Positions 27,426-35,007 of a DNA stretch of 35,007 bases are shown here, piece after piece (within the stretch, counting starts at the first letter, position 1; every line of letters begins with the position of its first letter). Origin of the DNA: Candidatus Gallilactobacillus intestinavium (lineage in GTDB: Bacteria; Bacillota; Bacilli; Lactobacillales; Lactobacillaceae). The stretch lies in assembly GCA_017694665.1 (NCBI GenBank), contig JADIMP010000021.1, positions 1 to 35,007 of the forward strand. The letters are read 5' to 3'. The notes under the pieces are model-generated. The model saw only the letters and a list, made by a program, of their open reading frames with translations, did no database searches and had not been told where the DNA came from. A program made the position numbers and the translations under genes.

Positions 27426-27446
27426 TAATTATGATTATCATAATTA
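27426..27446. repeat. 21-bp perfect palindrome in the arcA leader
   Basis: Arms TAATTATGAT and ATCATAATTA flank one central T, a 10-1-10 perfect palindrome placed at the predicted P2 start site. The inner TTATGAT-T-ATCATAA has the 7-1-7 geometry of Fur/PerR-family sites and differs from the Per box by one symmetric pair. It could also act as an operator for an arginine regulator or as an RNA hairpin. Confidence 0.65.
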
Positions 27447-27472
27447 AAAAGTGATTTAAGGAGTGGTTATTA

Positions 27473-28702
27473 ATGACAAGTCCAATTCATGTAACTTCAG
27501 AAATTGGAAAACTTAAGACTGTCATGTTACATCGACCAGGGCATGAGGTAGAAAATATAACGCCTGATACTATGCCTAGATTGTTGTTTGATGATATTCC
27601 ATATTTACCAATTGCTCAAGAAGAACACGATAATTTTGCTGATACTCTTCGCGAGCAAGGTATTGAAGTTCTTTATGTTGAAAAATTACTTGCTGAAACT
27701 TTAGATCAAGATTCTGCAATTAAAGATCAATTTATTGAACAAATGTTATCAGAATCTGGTTATGCAGCAGGAAAGATTCATGATGCTTTGAAAGAATACT
27801 TATTAAGTATGAATTCATTGGATATGGTATCTAAGATCATTGCAGGTGTACGTAAGGATGATATTGATATCAAATTAACTACACTTACTGAGATTGCTGA
27901 AGATTCTGATTATCCATTTTTGATGGATCCAATGCCAAATGTTTACTTTACACGTGATCCACAAGCATCAATTGGTGATGGAATTTCTATAAATCATATG
28001 ACTTTTGCGGCTCGTCGTCGTGAATCTATGTTTATGGAATATATTGTGAAATATCATAACCGTTTTGCTAATAAAGGTGTTCATGTATGGCGTGATCGTA
28101 ATCATGATACTCGTATTGAAGGTGGAGATGAGTTGGTACTTAGTGACCACGTATTTGCTATAGGTATTTCTCAAAGAACATCTGCAGATGCAATTGAAGA
28201 CATTGCTAGAAACTTATTTAAAGATTCTAACTATGATACTGTTATTGCAATTATGATTCCACATAATCACGCAATGATGCATTTAGACACTGTATTTACC
28301 ATGATTGATTATGATAAATTTACAGTTCATCCAGCTATTTTAGATGGAGACGGACAAGTAGATACTTACATCTTACATCCAGGTAAAGACGGTGAAATTG
28401 AAATAAACCATGAAACAGATTTGAAATCAGTATTAAAGAAAGCTCTTAATAAAGATGATATTGATTTAATCCCAACTGGTAATGGTGATCCTATTGTAGC
28501 TCCACGTGAGCAATGGAATGATGGATCAAATACATTAGCAATTGCACCTGGCGAAGTTGTTACATATAACCGTAATTATGTATCAAATGATATGCTTCGC
28601 AAACATGGAATATTAGTACATGAAGTTCGTTCAAGTGAATTATCACGTGGACGTGGAGGCCCACGTTGTATGTCTTGTCCAATTGTTCGTGAAGACATTT
28701 AA
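27473..28702 (+). CDS. arcA: Arginine deiminase
   Basis: Converts arginine to citrulline and ammonia, the first step of the ATP-yielding, acid-protecting arginine deiminase pathway. At 409 residues it is of normal size. FTRDP and the guanidinium-binding EGGDE region ([10 protein letters not shown]) are present, as are HLDTVFT with the catalytic histidine and the C-terminal GGPRCMSCP with nucleophile C399. AAGGAG lies about 9 bases before the ATG. Codon choice (more CGT, CCA and C-ending codons than the genes before) suggests high expression. First gene of arcABC; regulation is expected through the two promoters, CRP/FNR-like box and palindrome upstream. Confidence 0.97.
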   Translation: MTSPIHVTSEIGKLKTVMLHRPGHEVENITPDTMPRLLFDDIPYLPIAQEEHDNFADTLREQGIEVLYVEKLLAETLDQDSAIKDQFIEQMLSESGYAAGKIHDALKEYLLSMNSLDMVSKIIAGVRKDDIDIKLTTLTEIAEDSDYPFLMDPMPNVYFTRDPQASIGDGISINHMTFAARRRESMFMEYIVKYHNRFANKGVHVWRDRNHDTRIEGGDELVLSDHVFAIGISQRTSADAIEDIARNLFKDSNYDTVIAIMIPHNHAMMHLDTVFTMIDYDKFTVHPAILDGDGQVDTYILHPGKDGEIEINHETDLKSVLKKALNKDDIDLIPTGNGDPIVAPREQWNDGSNTLAIAPGEVVTYNRNYVSNDMLRKHGILVHEVRSSELSRGRGGPRCMSCPIVREDI

Positions 28703-28731
28703 TATTTTAATAAAAGGAAGAGGATATAATT

Positions 28732-29775
28732 ATGAATGAAATTAAAAACCCATTTCAAGGACGTAGTTTATTAGCTATGAAAGATTTCACAGCTGATGAA
28801 ATTAATTATTTAGTAGATTTTGGTGAACATTTAAAATACATGAAGAAGCATGGTATTCCTCATCATTATCTTGAAGGAAAGAATATAGCACTTTTATTTG
28901 AAAAGACATCAACACGTACTCGTTCTTCATTTGTTGTTGCTTCACATGATTTAGGTGCTAGTGCTGAATTTATGAGTCCAGCTGACATGCAATTAGGTAA
29001 TAAAGAATCTATTGAAGATACTGCTATTGTTTTAGGTAACTTCTTTGATGGTATTGAATATCGTGGATTTGCTCAAGCTGATGTAGAAGAATTAGCTGAT
29101 AAAGCTGGAGTTCCAGTTTGGAATGGTTTGAGTGATAAATGGCACCCAACACAAATGATTGCTGATTTTATGACTATTAAAGAAAAATTTGGTCATTTAA
29201 AAGGAATCGATTTAACTTATGTTGGTGACGGACGTAACAATATGGCAAACAGTTTATTAGTTGCTGGATCTATTGTTGGTATTAATGTTCGCTTACTTAC
29301 TCCTAAGAGCTTATTCCCAGCTGATGATGTTGTTGAATTAGCTAAAAAAGCATGTGAAAAATCAGGAGCTAAGTTCACTATTACTGATGACCTTGAAGAA
29401 GGTGTTAAAGGTACAAACGTTATCTATGGAGATGTTTGGGTATCAATGGGTGAAAATAACTGGGCAGATCGTATTAAGTTATTGAAACCTTATCAAATCA
29501 ATATGGATATGTTTAAATTAGCTGGCATGCCAGATGATGAGATTATCTTTATGGATTGTTTACCAGCATTCCATGACACAAATACTAAGTATGGTAAAGA
29601 AATGAAAGAAAAATATGGCTTAGATGAAATGGAAGTTACTGATGAAGTATTCCGTTCTAAGTATGCATGGCAATTTGAAGAAGCAGAAAATCGTATGCAT
29701 TCAATCAAAGCTATTATGGCAGCTACATTAGGAGATTTATTTATCCCAACTGTACATGCAGATTACGAAAAATAG
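28732..29775 (+). CDS. arcB: Catabolic ornithine carbamoyltransferase
   Basis: Phosphorolysis of citrulline to ornithine and carbamoyl phosphate. The carbamoyl-phosphate motif STRTR is at residues 60-64. HPTQ and the ornithine-binding DCLPAFHD segment are present. The length of 347 and the place between arcA and arcC point to the catabolic rather than biosynthetic enzyme. Gaps of 29 and 19 bases to its neighbours and no terminator indicate co-transcription. Codon use is like arcA. Confidence 0.97.
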   Translation: MNEIKNPFQGRSLLAMKDFTADEINYLVDFGEHLKYMKKHGIPHHYLEGKNIALLFEKTSTRTRSSFVVASHDLGASAEFMSPADMQLGNKESIEDTAIVLGNFFDGIEYRGFAQADVEELADKAGVPVWNGLSDKWHPTQMIADFMTIKEKFGHLKGIDLTYVGDGRNNMANSLLVAGSIVGINVRLLTPKSLFPADDVVELAKKACEKSGAKFTITDDLEEGVKGTNVIYGDVWVSMGENNWADRIKLLKPYQINMDMFKLAGMPDDEIIFMDCLPAFHDTNTKYGKEMKEKYGLDEMEVTDEVFRSKYAWQFEEAENRMHSIKAIMAATLGDLFIPTVHADYEK

Positions 29776-29794
29776 GATTGGAGAATAGAATAAT

Positions 29795-30736
29795 ATGTCG
29801 AAGCGTATCGTTGTAGCTCTTGGTGGAAACGCTATTGTTACTGAAGATGGAACGGCATCTTCTCAAATGGCATCTGTTAAGAAAACAATGAATACATTAG
29901 CTCAGTTTGTAAAAGCAGGTGATGAACTTGTTATTACTCATGGAAATGGGCCTCAAGTTGGTAACCTTCTTTTGCAACAAGTTAATGGTAGTTCTAAAGG
30001 GAATCCAGCAATGCCTTTAGATACTACTGGTGCTATGACAGAAGGTAGTATTGGATACTGGATGCAAAAAGGTTTAGACGAAGTTTTGTCTAAAGAAGGA
30101 ATAGATAAAAATGTTGCGACTATTGTGACTCAAACACAAGTGAGTGATGATGATCCAGCTTTTAATGATCCTTCAAAACCAATTGGACCATTTTATTCTA
30201 AAGAAGAGGCAGACAATGAAAAAGCTGCACATCCTGATTATGTATTTGTTGAAGATGCAGGGCGTGGATACAGACGTGTTGTACCATCACCAAAACCAAT
30301 CAAGATAACAGAAGCTCCTGTAGCAGAGTTGATGTTAAAAAATAAAATGATTCCAATTGTTTCTGGCGGTGGTGGAATTCCTGTTGTTAAACAAAGCAAT
30401 GGTGAATTTAAAGGTGTTGAAGCTGTTATTGATAAAGATTTTAGTGCAGCTAAGTTAGCAGAAAATGTTAATGCAGATGAGTTAATTATTTTAACTGCTG
30501 TAGATAATGTTTATGTAAACTTTAATAAACCAGATCAAAAGAAACTTGAGAACGTCTCAATAGCTGAATTAGAAAAGTATATTGATGAAGGTCAATTTGC
30601 AAAAGGTAGTATGTTACCTAAAGTTCAAGCAGCTATCAGCTTTGTTGAACAAACAAACGGACGTGCAATAATAACATCATTGGATAATGTTGATAAATTA
30701 GTTGAAGGTGATGTTGGAACTATTATTTCGAAGTAA
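29795..30736 (+). CDS. arcC: Carbamate kinase
   Basis: Makes ATP from carbamoyl phosphate and ADP, with ammonia and CO2 released: the energy-yielding step of the arginine deiminase pathway. Amino-acid-kinase fold with N-terminal ALGGNAI, HGNGPQVGN and SGGGGIPVV; Lys-containing VIDKDFSAAKLA and KGSMLPKVQAA follow. The length of 313 is normal. GGAG precedes the ATG. A strong hairpin follows, so arcABC forms one unit and arcD is set apart. Confidence 0.97.
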   Translation: MSKRIVVALGGNAIVTEDGTASSQMASVKKTMNTLAQFVKAGDELVITHGNGPQVGNLLLQQVNGSSKGNPAMPLDTTGAMTEGSIGYWMQKGLDEVLSKEGIDKNVATIVTQTQVSDDDPAFNDPSKPIGPFYSKEEADNEKAAHPDYVFVEDAGRGYRRVVPSPKPIKITEAPVAELMLKNKMIPIVSGGGGIPVVKQSNGEFKGVEAVIDKDFSAAKLAENVNADELIILTAVDNVYVNFNKPDQKKLENVSIAELEKYIDEGQFAKGSMLPKVQAAISFVEQTNGRAIITSLDNVDKLVEGDVGTIISK

Positions 30737-30756
30737 TGTCGAAATTTTAAAATTTT

Positions 30757-30813
30757 AAGCAATGGAAATTATTTTCGAATAACACTTCGATTATATTTCC
30801 ATTGCTTTTTTTG
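30757..30813 (+). terminator. Terminator after arcC
   Basis: Thirteen-base perfect arms (AAGCAATGGAAAT, 30757-30769, with 30795-30807) enclose a 25-base apical region, followed by a T-run. It should strongly reduce transcription from arcABC into arcD. Confidence 0.88.
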
Positions 30814-30844
30814 TTTAATAATACATTGGTATTATTAAACTTTT
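30813..30844 (+). terminator. Second hairpin before arcD
   Basis: GTTTAATAATAC (30813-30824) and its perfect complement at 30829-30840 around the loop ATTG, followed by TTTT. A tandem, AT-rich terminator or RNA-stability hairpin directly behind the arcC terminator. Only about 25 bases lie between it and the arcD ribosome binding site. Confidence 0.65.
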
Positions 30845-30879
30845 AGCAATTATTTAATTAATATTTTGGAGGTTTTATC

Positions 30880-32304
30880 ATGGATAATGATAATAAAAAA
30901 GGAATTGGTACCTTTGCGCTAACTGCTTTAATTGTTAGTTCGTGTATAGGAACCGGAATTTTTGGATTGCCATCTCAATTGGCATCTGTAAGTGCTCCAG
31001 GACCAGCATTATTAGCTTGGTTATTTTGTGGTATTGGAGTCTTAGCATTAGTTCTTTCCTTAAATAATTTATCTGAAAAAAGACCAGATATTAAATCTGG
31101 ATTATTTGGATATGCTAAGGAAGCTTGTGGCCCATTAGGAGAATTCATGAGTGGATGGACTTATTGGATTTCTGCATGGATTGGAAATCTTGCCTTTGCT
31201 ACTTTCTTAATGGCTGCTTTTGGTAATTTCTTTTCAATTTTTAAAGGTGGACAGAATTTACCATCTATTATTGCCGCAGTTATTTTTGTTTGGTTATTAA
31301 CTATTTTAGTTAATAATGGTGTTGAAAGTGCTAGTTTTATTAATACTATAGTTACTATTTGTAAAGTTATTCCTTTATTTATGTTTATCATTTTAGTAGC
31401 AATTAGTTTTAAAGCTGGCATATTTACGGAGCATTTCTGGACTAATTTTGCTTCTAATGTAGCTGCTCATGGAGCTTCAGGATCAGTATTTGGACAAGTT
31501 AAAGCTAGTGTAATGAGCATTATGTGGGTATTTATTGGTGTTGAAGGTGCTTCTGTTTTATCAAGTCGTGCTAGTTCAAGAAAATCTGCTCAAAAAGCGA
31601 CAATGATGGGATTTGTTGCTTTAGTAGTTATTTATGTATTAGCATCAATTCTTCCATATGGTGTATTAACACAACATCAAATTGCTAATGCTGCTCAACC
31701 TGCTATGGGAGCAATTTTAAAATTAGCTATTGGTAAGTGGGCTGCAATTATTATTAGTGTGGGTGTTATTATTTCTACAATTGGTTCTTGGTTATCATGG
31801 ACTATGTTACCTGCAGAAACAACTTCTTTAATGGCTGAAGATAAAACATTACCATCTTCATGGTCAAAATTAAATAAGAAAAAGGCTCCTCAAACATCAT
31901 TAATAATTACTGCTGTTCTTCAAACATTGTTCCTATTTTCAATGTTATTTACACAATCAGCATATAACTTTGCATCAACATTAGCTGCCGCAGCTATTTT
32001 AGTTTCCTATTTCTTAGTAGGTGCTTATCAAATTAAGTATTCATATCAGAATAAGGAATGGTGGCAATTCTTTGTTGGTATTATTTGTGCCGGATTTGAA
32101 GTGTTAGCTGCAGTATTATCAGGATGGCAAGATATGCTTCTATTAACTGTTGCATTTATTCCTGGATTCTTCTTTTATGTTGCAGCATGTAAAGAACATA
32201 ATCACAAAATTACTACTGGTGAAAAAGTTGCTATGGCAATTTTAGTTATTTTAGGAATTGTTGCGATTGTTATGACATGTACTGGAGCAATTAAAATTGG
32301 ATAA
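30880..32304 (+). CDS. arcD: Arginine:ornithine antiporter-type APC transporter
   Basis: A 474-residue membrane protein of the basic amino acid/polyamine antiporter branch of the APC superfamily, with about 12-13 helices. The helix-1 substrate loop SSCIGTGIFGLP is diagnostic. Its place after arcABC makes arginine/ornithine exchange by far the likeliest role; that step drives the pathway without energy cost. GGAGG lies 7-8 bases before the ATG. Two hairpins separate it from arcC and no clear promoter fits the remaining gap, so expression probably comes from read-through or processing. Histidine/histamine or lysine exchange by related proteins cannot be excluded from sequence. Confidence 0.9.
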   Translation: MDNDNKKGIGTFALTALIVSSCIGTGIFGLPSQLASVSAPGPALLAWLFCGIGVLALVLSLNNLSEKRPDIKSGLFGYAKEACGPLGEFMSGWTYWISAWIGNLAFATFLMAAFGNFFSIFKGGQNLPSIIAAVIFVWLLTILVNNGVESASFINTIVTICKVIPLFMFIILVAISFKAGIFTEHFWTNFASNVAAHGASGSVFGQVKASVMSIMWVFIGVEGASVLSSRASSRKSAQKATMMGFVALVVIYVLASILPYGVLTQHQIANAAQPAMGAILKLAIGKWAAIIISVGVIISTIGSWLSWTMLPAETTSLMAEDKTLPSSWSKLNKKKAPQTSLIITAVLQTLFLFSMLFTQSAYNFASTLAAAAILVSYFLVGAYQIKYSYQNKEWWQFFVGIICAGFEVLAAVLSGWQDMLLLTVAFIPGFFFYVAACKEHNHKITTGEKVAMAILVILGIVAIVMTCTGAIKIG

Positions 32305-32315
32305 TTTTATTTGTG

Positions 32316-32347
32316 AAAAGCCTCTTTAATTTAAGAGGCTTTTTATT
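32316..32347 (+). terminator. Terminator after arcD (first of two)
   Basis: An 11-bp stem AAAAGCCTCTT (32316-32326) with 32333-32343, a 6-base loop, then T residues. Confidence 0.92.
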
Positions 32348-32366
32348 TTTGATAAAACGAAATATG

Positions 32367-32399
32367 AAAAAGGCTGAGTAATAATTACTCAGCCTTTTT
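32367..32399. terminator. Second, bidirectional terminator-like hairpin
   Basis: A 15-bp perfect stem (AAAAAGGCTGAGTAA, 32367-32381, with 32385-32399) and a 3-base loop, with A-run on one side and T-run on the other. It would work in both directions, yet no minus-strand gene ends here. Confidence 0.9.
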
Positions 32400-32446
32400 A
32401 ATTATATTAATAATATGAAAAAACTTATTAATATTATAATTTTTTA

Positions 32447-32475
32447 TTTACACATTTGCGTTAATTAGAGATAAT
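32447..32475 (+). promoter_or_regulatory. Promoter of the aquaglyceroporin gene
   Basis: TTTACA (32447-32452), a 17-base spacer and GATAAT (32470-32475), about 30 bases before the ATG, after two terminators. A good sigma-A type match. Confidence 0.7.
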
Positions 32476-32507
32476 TAATATATAAAATTTATCAGGAGGA
32501 TATTGAG

Positions 32508-33263
32508 ATGAACGAACCGTTGGTTACTAGAGTAGTAGCTGAGTTTTTTGGAACAATGATTTTGATTTTATTTGGTAACGGAGCAATAGCTAATTGTATG
32601 TTAAAAGGAGCTAAAGGAAATGAAAAATTGACTGGCCGTAGTTCGATAGGCTGGTTAAGTATAGCTATTGGTTATGGATGTGGTGTTATGATTCCTGCAA
32701 TGATGTTTGGATCGATTTCTGGTAATCATTTAAATCCGGCAGTAACAATTGCTCAAGCAATAACTGGGATTTTTCCTTGGAGTAATGTTGTACCTTACAT
32801 TATTGCTCAATTATTAGGAGCCATAATTGGGCAATTAATTATTGTGTTAATGTATTGGAATTTATATAAAAATACTGAAGATGTGAATATTATTTTTGGT
32901 AGTTTTTCTACTAATGAAGTTAATAACAACAAGATTAGTGGATTTTTTTCTGAATTTATAGGAACGTTTATCTTAATGTTTTGTGCTTTGGGGTTGTATA
33001 GAGGAATGTTTTTCCATCAAAGTATCGATATTGCTAATATTGGAGTTGGCTTTTTAATTATGATGTTAGTTTTGTCTTTAGGAGGAACAACTGGTCCTGC
33101 TTTAAACCCGGCTAGAGATTTAGGGCCACGTATAGTACATGCTTTGATTCCATTAAGGCAAAAAGGAAGTTCTCATTGGGATTATAGTTTAATTCCAATA
33201 GTGGCTCCAATTTTTGGAGCTATATGTGGAGCTTTAGTATATAAAATATTTTTTAAATTATAG
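32508..33263 (+). CDS. glpF: MIP-family aquaglyceroporin (GlpF-like)
   Basis: Channel of six membrane helices and two half-helices. The two NPA boxes are intact: HLNPAVT (N76) and ALNPARD (N200, followed by R203 and D204). The aspartate after the second NPAR is typical of glycerol-conducting members rather than pure water channels. The length of 251 is normal for lactobacilli, whose GlpF homologues are known to pass glycerol, water and lactic acid. AGGAGG supports the ATG. It has its own promoter and stands alone; no glycerol kinase or dehydratase gene is adjacent, so the physiological solute is open. Confidence 0.92.
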   Translation: MNEPLVTRVVAEFFGTMILILFGNGAIANCMLKGAKGNEKLTGRSSIGWLSIAIGYGCGVMIPAMMFGSISGNHLNPAVTIAQAITGIFPWSNVVPYIIAQLLGAIIGQLIIVLMYWNLYKNTEDVNIIFGSFSTNEVNNNKISGFFSEFIGTFILMFCALGLYRGMFFHQSIDIANIGVGFLIMMLVLSLGGTTGPALNPARDLGPRIVHALIPLRQKGSSHWDYSLIPIVAPIFGAICGALVYKIFFKL

Positions 33264-33296
33264 ATAATTAATATATACCAATATTAATAAATAATG

Positions 33297-33305
33297 TGAT
33301 ACAAT
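33297..33305 (+). promoter_or_regulatory. Promoter of the MFS gene (extended -10)
   Basis: TGA-TACAAT, an extended -10 box about 54 bases before the ATG; no good -35 is seen 17 bases upstream. Confidence 0.45.
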
Positions 33306-33358
33306 GAGCATGAGCAATTATTATGCTTTATTTTTATAGATAGGAAAGAGGGATATTT

Positions 33359-34711
33359 ATGGATACGGATAGCAAACAATCAAACTGGCTTGTTATTCTA
33401 GGAACTGTGTTAGTTCAAATTTCTGCTGGTTCTTTTTATGCATGGGCTTTATTTAATAATGGCTTTATGATGAAAACTGGTGGTGTTTTAAAGGTAGTTG
33501 ATGGTATTAAGAAGGTTGTAGGAGGATATCCTGCAGCGTCAACTAGTTTTACTTTTACATTAGGAATGTTATTTTTGGCATTAGGAACATTGGTAGGAGT
33601 TCCTTTAGCTAAAAAATATGGTGTTAAAATAGTTAATATTATTAGTTCTATTATCTTTGGAGCTGCTATTTTTGCATTAATGACGATTCATAAGGGTTCT
33701 TCTATTTGGGAACTTTGGATTTTTGGTGGTCTTTTATTAGGAGCTATGAATGGTGTTATGTATTTAACAACTTTAACTAATGCTATTCAATGGTTCCCAA
33801 ATAAAAAAGGATTAATTTCTGGTATTTGTGTTGCTGGTTATGGATTAGGATCTTTTATTTTTAAATATATTGATAAATTTGTTGCTGGTGGTAATGGTGC
33901 AGTTAATGGTAATAACATTAATCGTGTTATTCTCTGGTGGGGAATTATAGCTTTAGTATTAGCTTTAGTTGGATCTTTCATGTTAAAAGATGCTCCTGTT
34001 AACAAGGAGAAAGATACAGATGTTAAAGTTACAGACGATTCTAATGATTTTTCTCCTTCAGAAATGATGCGCACACCTCAAGCTTACATGATGATTTTCT
34101 GTTTAACTACTGCAGTTATGTTTATGGCTTTGGTTGGTGGTGCAGTAATCAGATTAGCATCTGCTTGGACACAACCTGCTTCTAATTTTGCTTCTTGGAT
34201 TAATACAGGAACAGCTACTGATTTTGTTGCTATAGTTGCAATCGCTAACACTATAGGTCGTTTTGTTATGGGTTGGGTATCTGATCATACAGGTAGAAAA
34301 CCAGTATTTTTCATAACATTTATCATTCAATTATTAGCTGTTATATCATTACTTGTCATTAAACCTGGTCATATGAATCTTGCTTTAATGTACGTAGTTG
34401 TTATTGCTATGGCCTTTTGTTTCGGTGGAAATATTACTGTATTCCCAACATTTGTTTCTGATTACTTTGGATTACGTGATACTTCTACAAATTATTCCAT
34501 TATTTATCAATCATTTGGATTAGGAGCTATTATTGTTGGATTCTTAACTGCTTCAGGAAATCCTTTAAATCCAGCAACAGTTACTCTTTCAAGTGGTGTA
34601 AAGCTTACTCAAAACTTTATGTTAACTAATTGGGTATTGTTAGTAATGGTAATTATTTCTTTAATATTCTTTGTGATTTTAAAGAAACCAGTTAAGAAAA
34701 CTGATAAATAA
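33359..34711 (+). CDS. MFS transporter, oxalate:formate antiporter (OFA) family
   Basis: A 450-residue protein with 12 predicted helices in two halves and a charged central loop (about 218-240, Lys/Asp-rich). It has the OFA-type N-terminus (ISAGSFYAWALFNN) and MFS loop GWVSDHTGRKP between helices 8 and 9. AGAGGGA lies before the ATG. In lactobacilli this family is annotated loosely as oxalate/formate or lactate carriers; no oxalate-degrading genes (oxc, frc) are nearby, so oxalate is unlikely to be proven by context. Lactate or another small carboxylate is plausible, as the gene follows an aquaglyceroporin; that is inference. Confidence 0.88.
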   Translation: MDTDSKQSNWLVILGTVLVQISAGSFYAWALFNNGFMMKTGGVLKVVDGIKKVVGGYPAASTSFTFTLGMLFLALGTLVGVPLAKKYGVKIVNIISSIIFGAAIFALMTIHKGSSIWELWIFGGLLLGAMNGVMYLTTLTNAIQWFPNKKGLISGICVAGYGLGSFIFKYIDKFVAGGNGAVNGNNINRVILWWGIIALVLALVGSFMLKDAPVNKEKDTDVKVTDDSNDFSPSEMMRTPQAYMMIFCLTTAVMFMALVGGAVIRLASAWTQPASNFASWINTGTATDFVAIVAIANTIGRFVMGWVSDHTGRKPVFFITFIIQLLAVISLLVIKPGHMNLALMYVVVIAMAFCFGGNITVFPTFVSDYFGLRDTSTNYSIIYQSFGLGAIIVGFLTASGNPLNPATVTLSSGVKLTQNFMLTNWVLLVMVIISLIFFVILKKPVKKTDK

Positions 34712-34713
34712 TA

Positions 34714-34749
34714 AAAAATAAGCCTAAATTATTTTAGGCTTATTTTTTT
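34714..34749 (+). terminator. Terminator after the MFS gene
   Basis: A 15-bp perfect stem (AAAAATAAGCCTAAA, 34714-34728, with 34733-34747) and a short loop, ending in a seven-base T-run. Confidence 0.93.
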
Positions 34750-34885
34750 GCGCAACAATATACTGAACGTTTTTATAATTAATTGAAAATAATAGTCGTT
34801 TTTTATTAATAATTATATTATTATATATCTTGTTATGTTTTAAATTTATTAAAAATACGAATATTAAAAATAGGAGAAATAAATT

Positions 34886-35007
34886 ATGCAACAAAAACAA
34901 CATATGATGAGTTTTTGGGACGAAATGGCTACTTGGATAGGAGCTAATGCTAATAATGGAACTTGGTATATAGGTGGAGTAATTGCTGCTTTAGGATTAA
35001 TTTTATC
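34886..35007 (+). CDS. Unidentified membrane protein, N-terminus only
   Basis: Forty codons are visible before the window ends. They encode about 27 polar residues (MQQKQHMMSFWDEMATWIGA and onward) followed by a hydrophobic helix (WYIGGVIAALGLIL). TAGGAG lies 10 bases before the ATG. The 136-base region upstream contains a TATAAT at 34774-34779 without a convincing -35. The start looks like a multi-helix membrane protein or transporter; I do not recognise the family. Confidence 0.75.
   Translation, partial: MQQKQHMMSFWDEMATWIGANANNGTWYIGGVIAALGLIL

Noticed and set aside
27473..32304. arc operon as recently acquired DNA
   Set aside because: Its codon use differs slightly from neighbours, but in the direction expected for high expression; no mobile element, tRNA or repeat flanks it.
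33307..33335. Hairpin AGCAT/ATGCT followed by T-rich DNA as terminator of glpF
   Set aside because: The stem is only 5 bp with an 11-base loop and lies downstream of the likely MFS promoter; too weak to call.

Overview
The window looks like chromosomal DNA of a very AT-rich (about 30 % G+C by eye) member of the Lactobacillaceae. The evidence is the Gram-positive dcw cluster with its lactobacilli-type flank (DUF4044 and DUF3397 next to mraZ), strong AGGAGG-type ribosome binding sites, the order nifS-type desulfurase/DUF1831/mnmA/recD2/prs, and a catabolic arginine deiminase operon. The arginine deiminase pathway and low G+C suggest a heterofermentative, insect- or plant-associated lineage, but genus cannot be fixed from this sequence alone. 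Every gene except one small protein (2202-2330) is on the + strand.

Layout: (1) 1-2792: 3' part of ftsK and two small lactobacilli-type membrane proteins. (2) 2859-18082: cell wall and division cluster mraZ-rsmH-ftsL-pbpB-mraY-murD-murG-divIB-ftsA-ftsZ-ylmG-divIVA-ileS. It methylates 16S rRNA, makes lipid I and lipid II, and builds the Z-ring and septal machinery. Two genes normal for this cluster, sepF (between ftsZ and ylmG) and ylmH (between ylmG and divIVA), are not present at their usual positions. ftsZ is frameshifted in an A6 run, so its conserved C-terminal peptide lies in the -1 frame. (3) 18170-27227: a tightly packed run of housekeeping genes: cold-shock-like protein, ADP-ribose pyrophosphatase, small membrane protein, MTA/SAH nucleosidase, cysteine desulfurase, DUF1831, MnmA tRNA thiolase, histidine phosphatase, TPR protein, RecD2 helicase and a divergent PRPP synthetase paralogue. 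(4) 27273-32304: arcA-arcB-arcC-arcD with an elaborate promoter region holding two promoters, a CRP/FNR-like box and a 21-bp palindrome. (5) 32447-34711: an aquaglyceroporin and an OFA-family MFS carrier, then the first codons of an unidentified membrane protein.

No mobile element, CRISPR array, rRNA or tRNA gene was seen, and no gene-free stretch exceeds 300 bases. I did not find a clear novel multi-gene system. The most notable points are the ftsZ frameshift combined with absent sepF and ylmH, the oddly placed hairpin and start of ylmG, the altered active-site loops in Prs, and the unassigned operator-like palindromes in front of divIVA and arcA.
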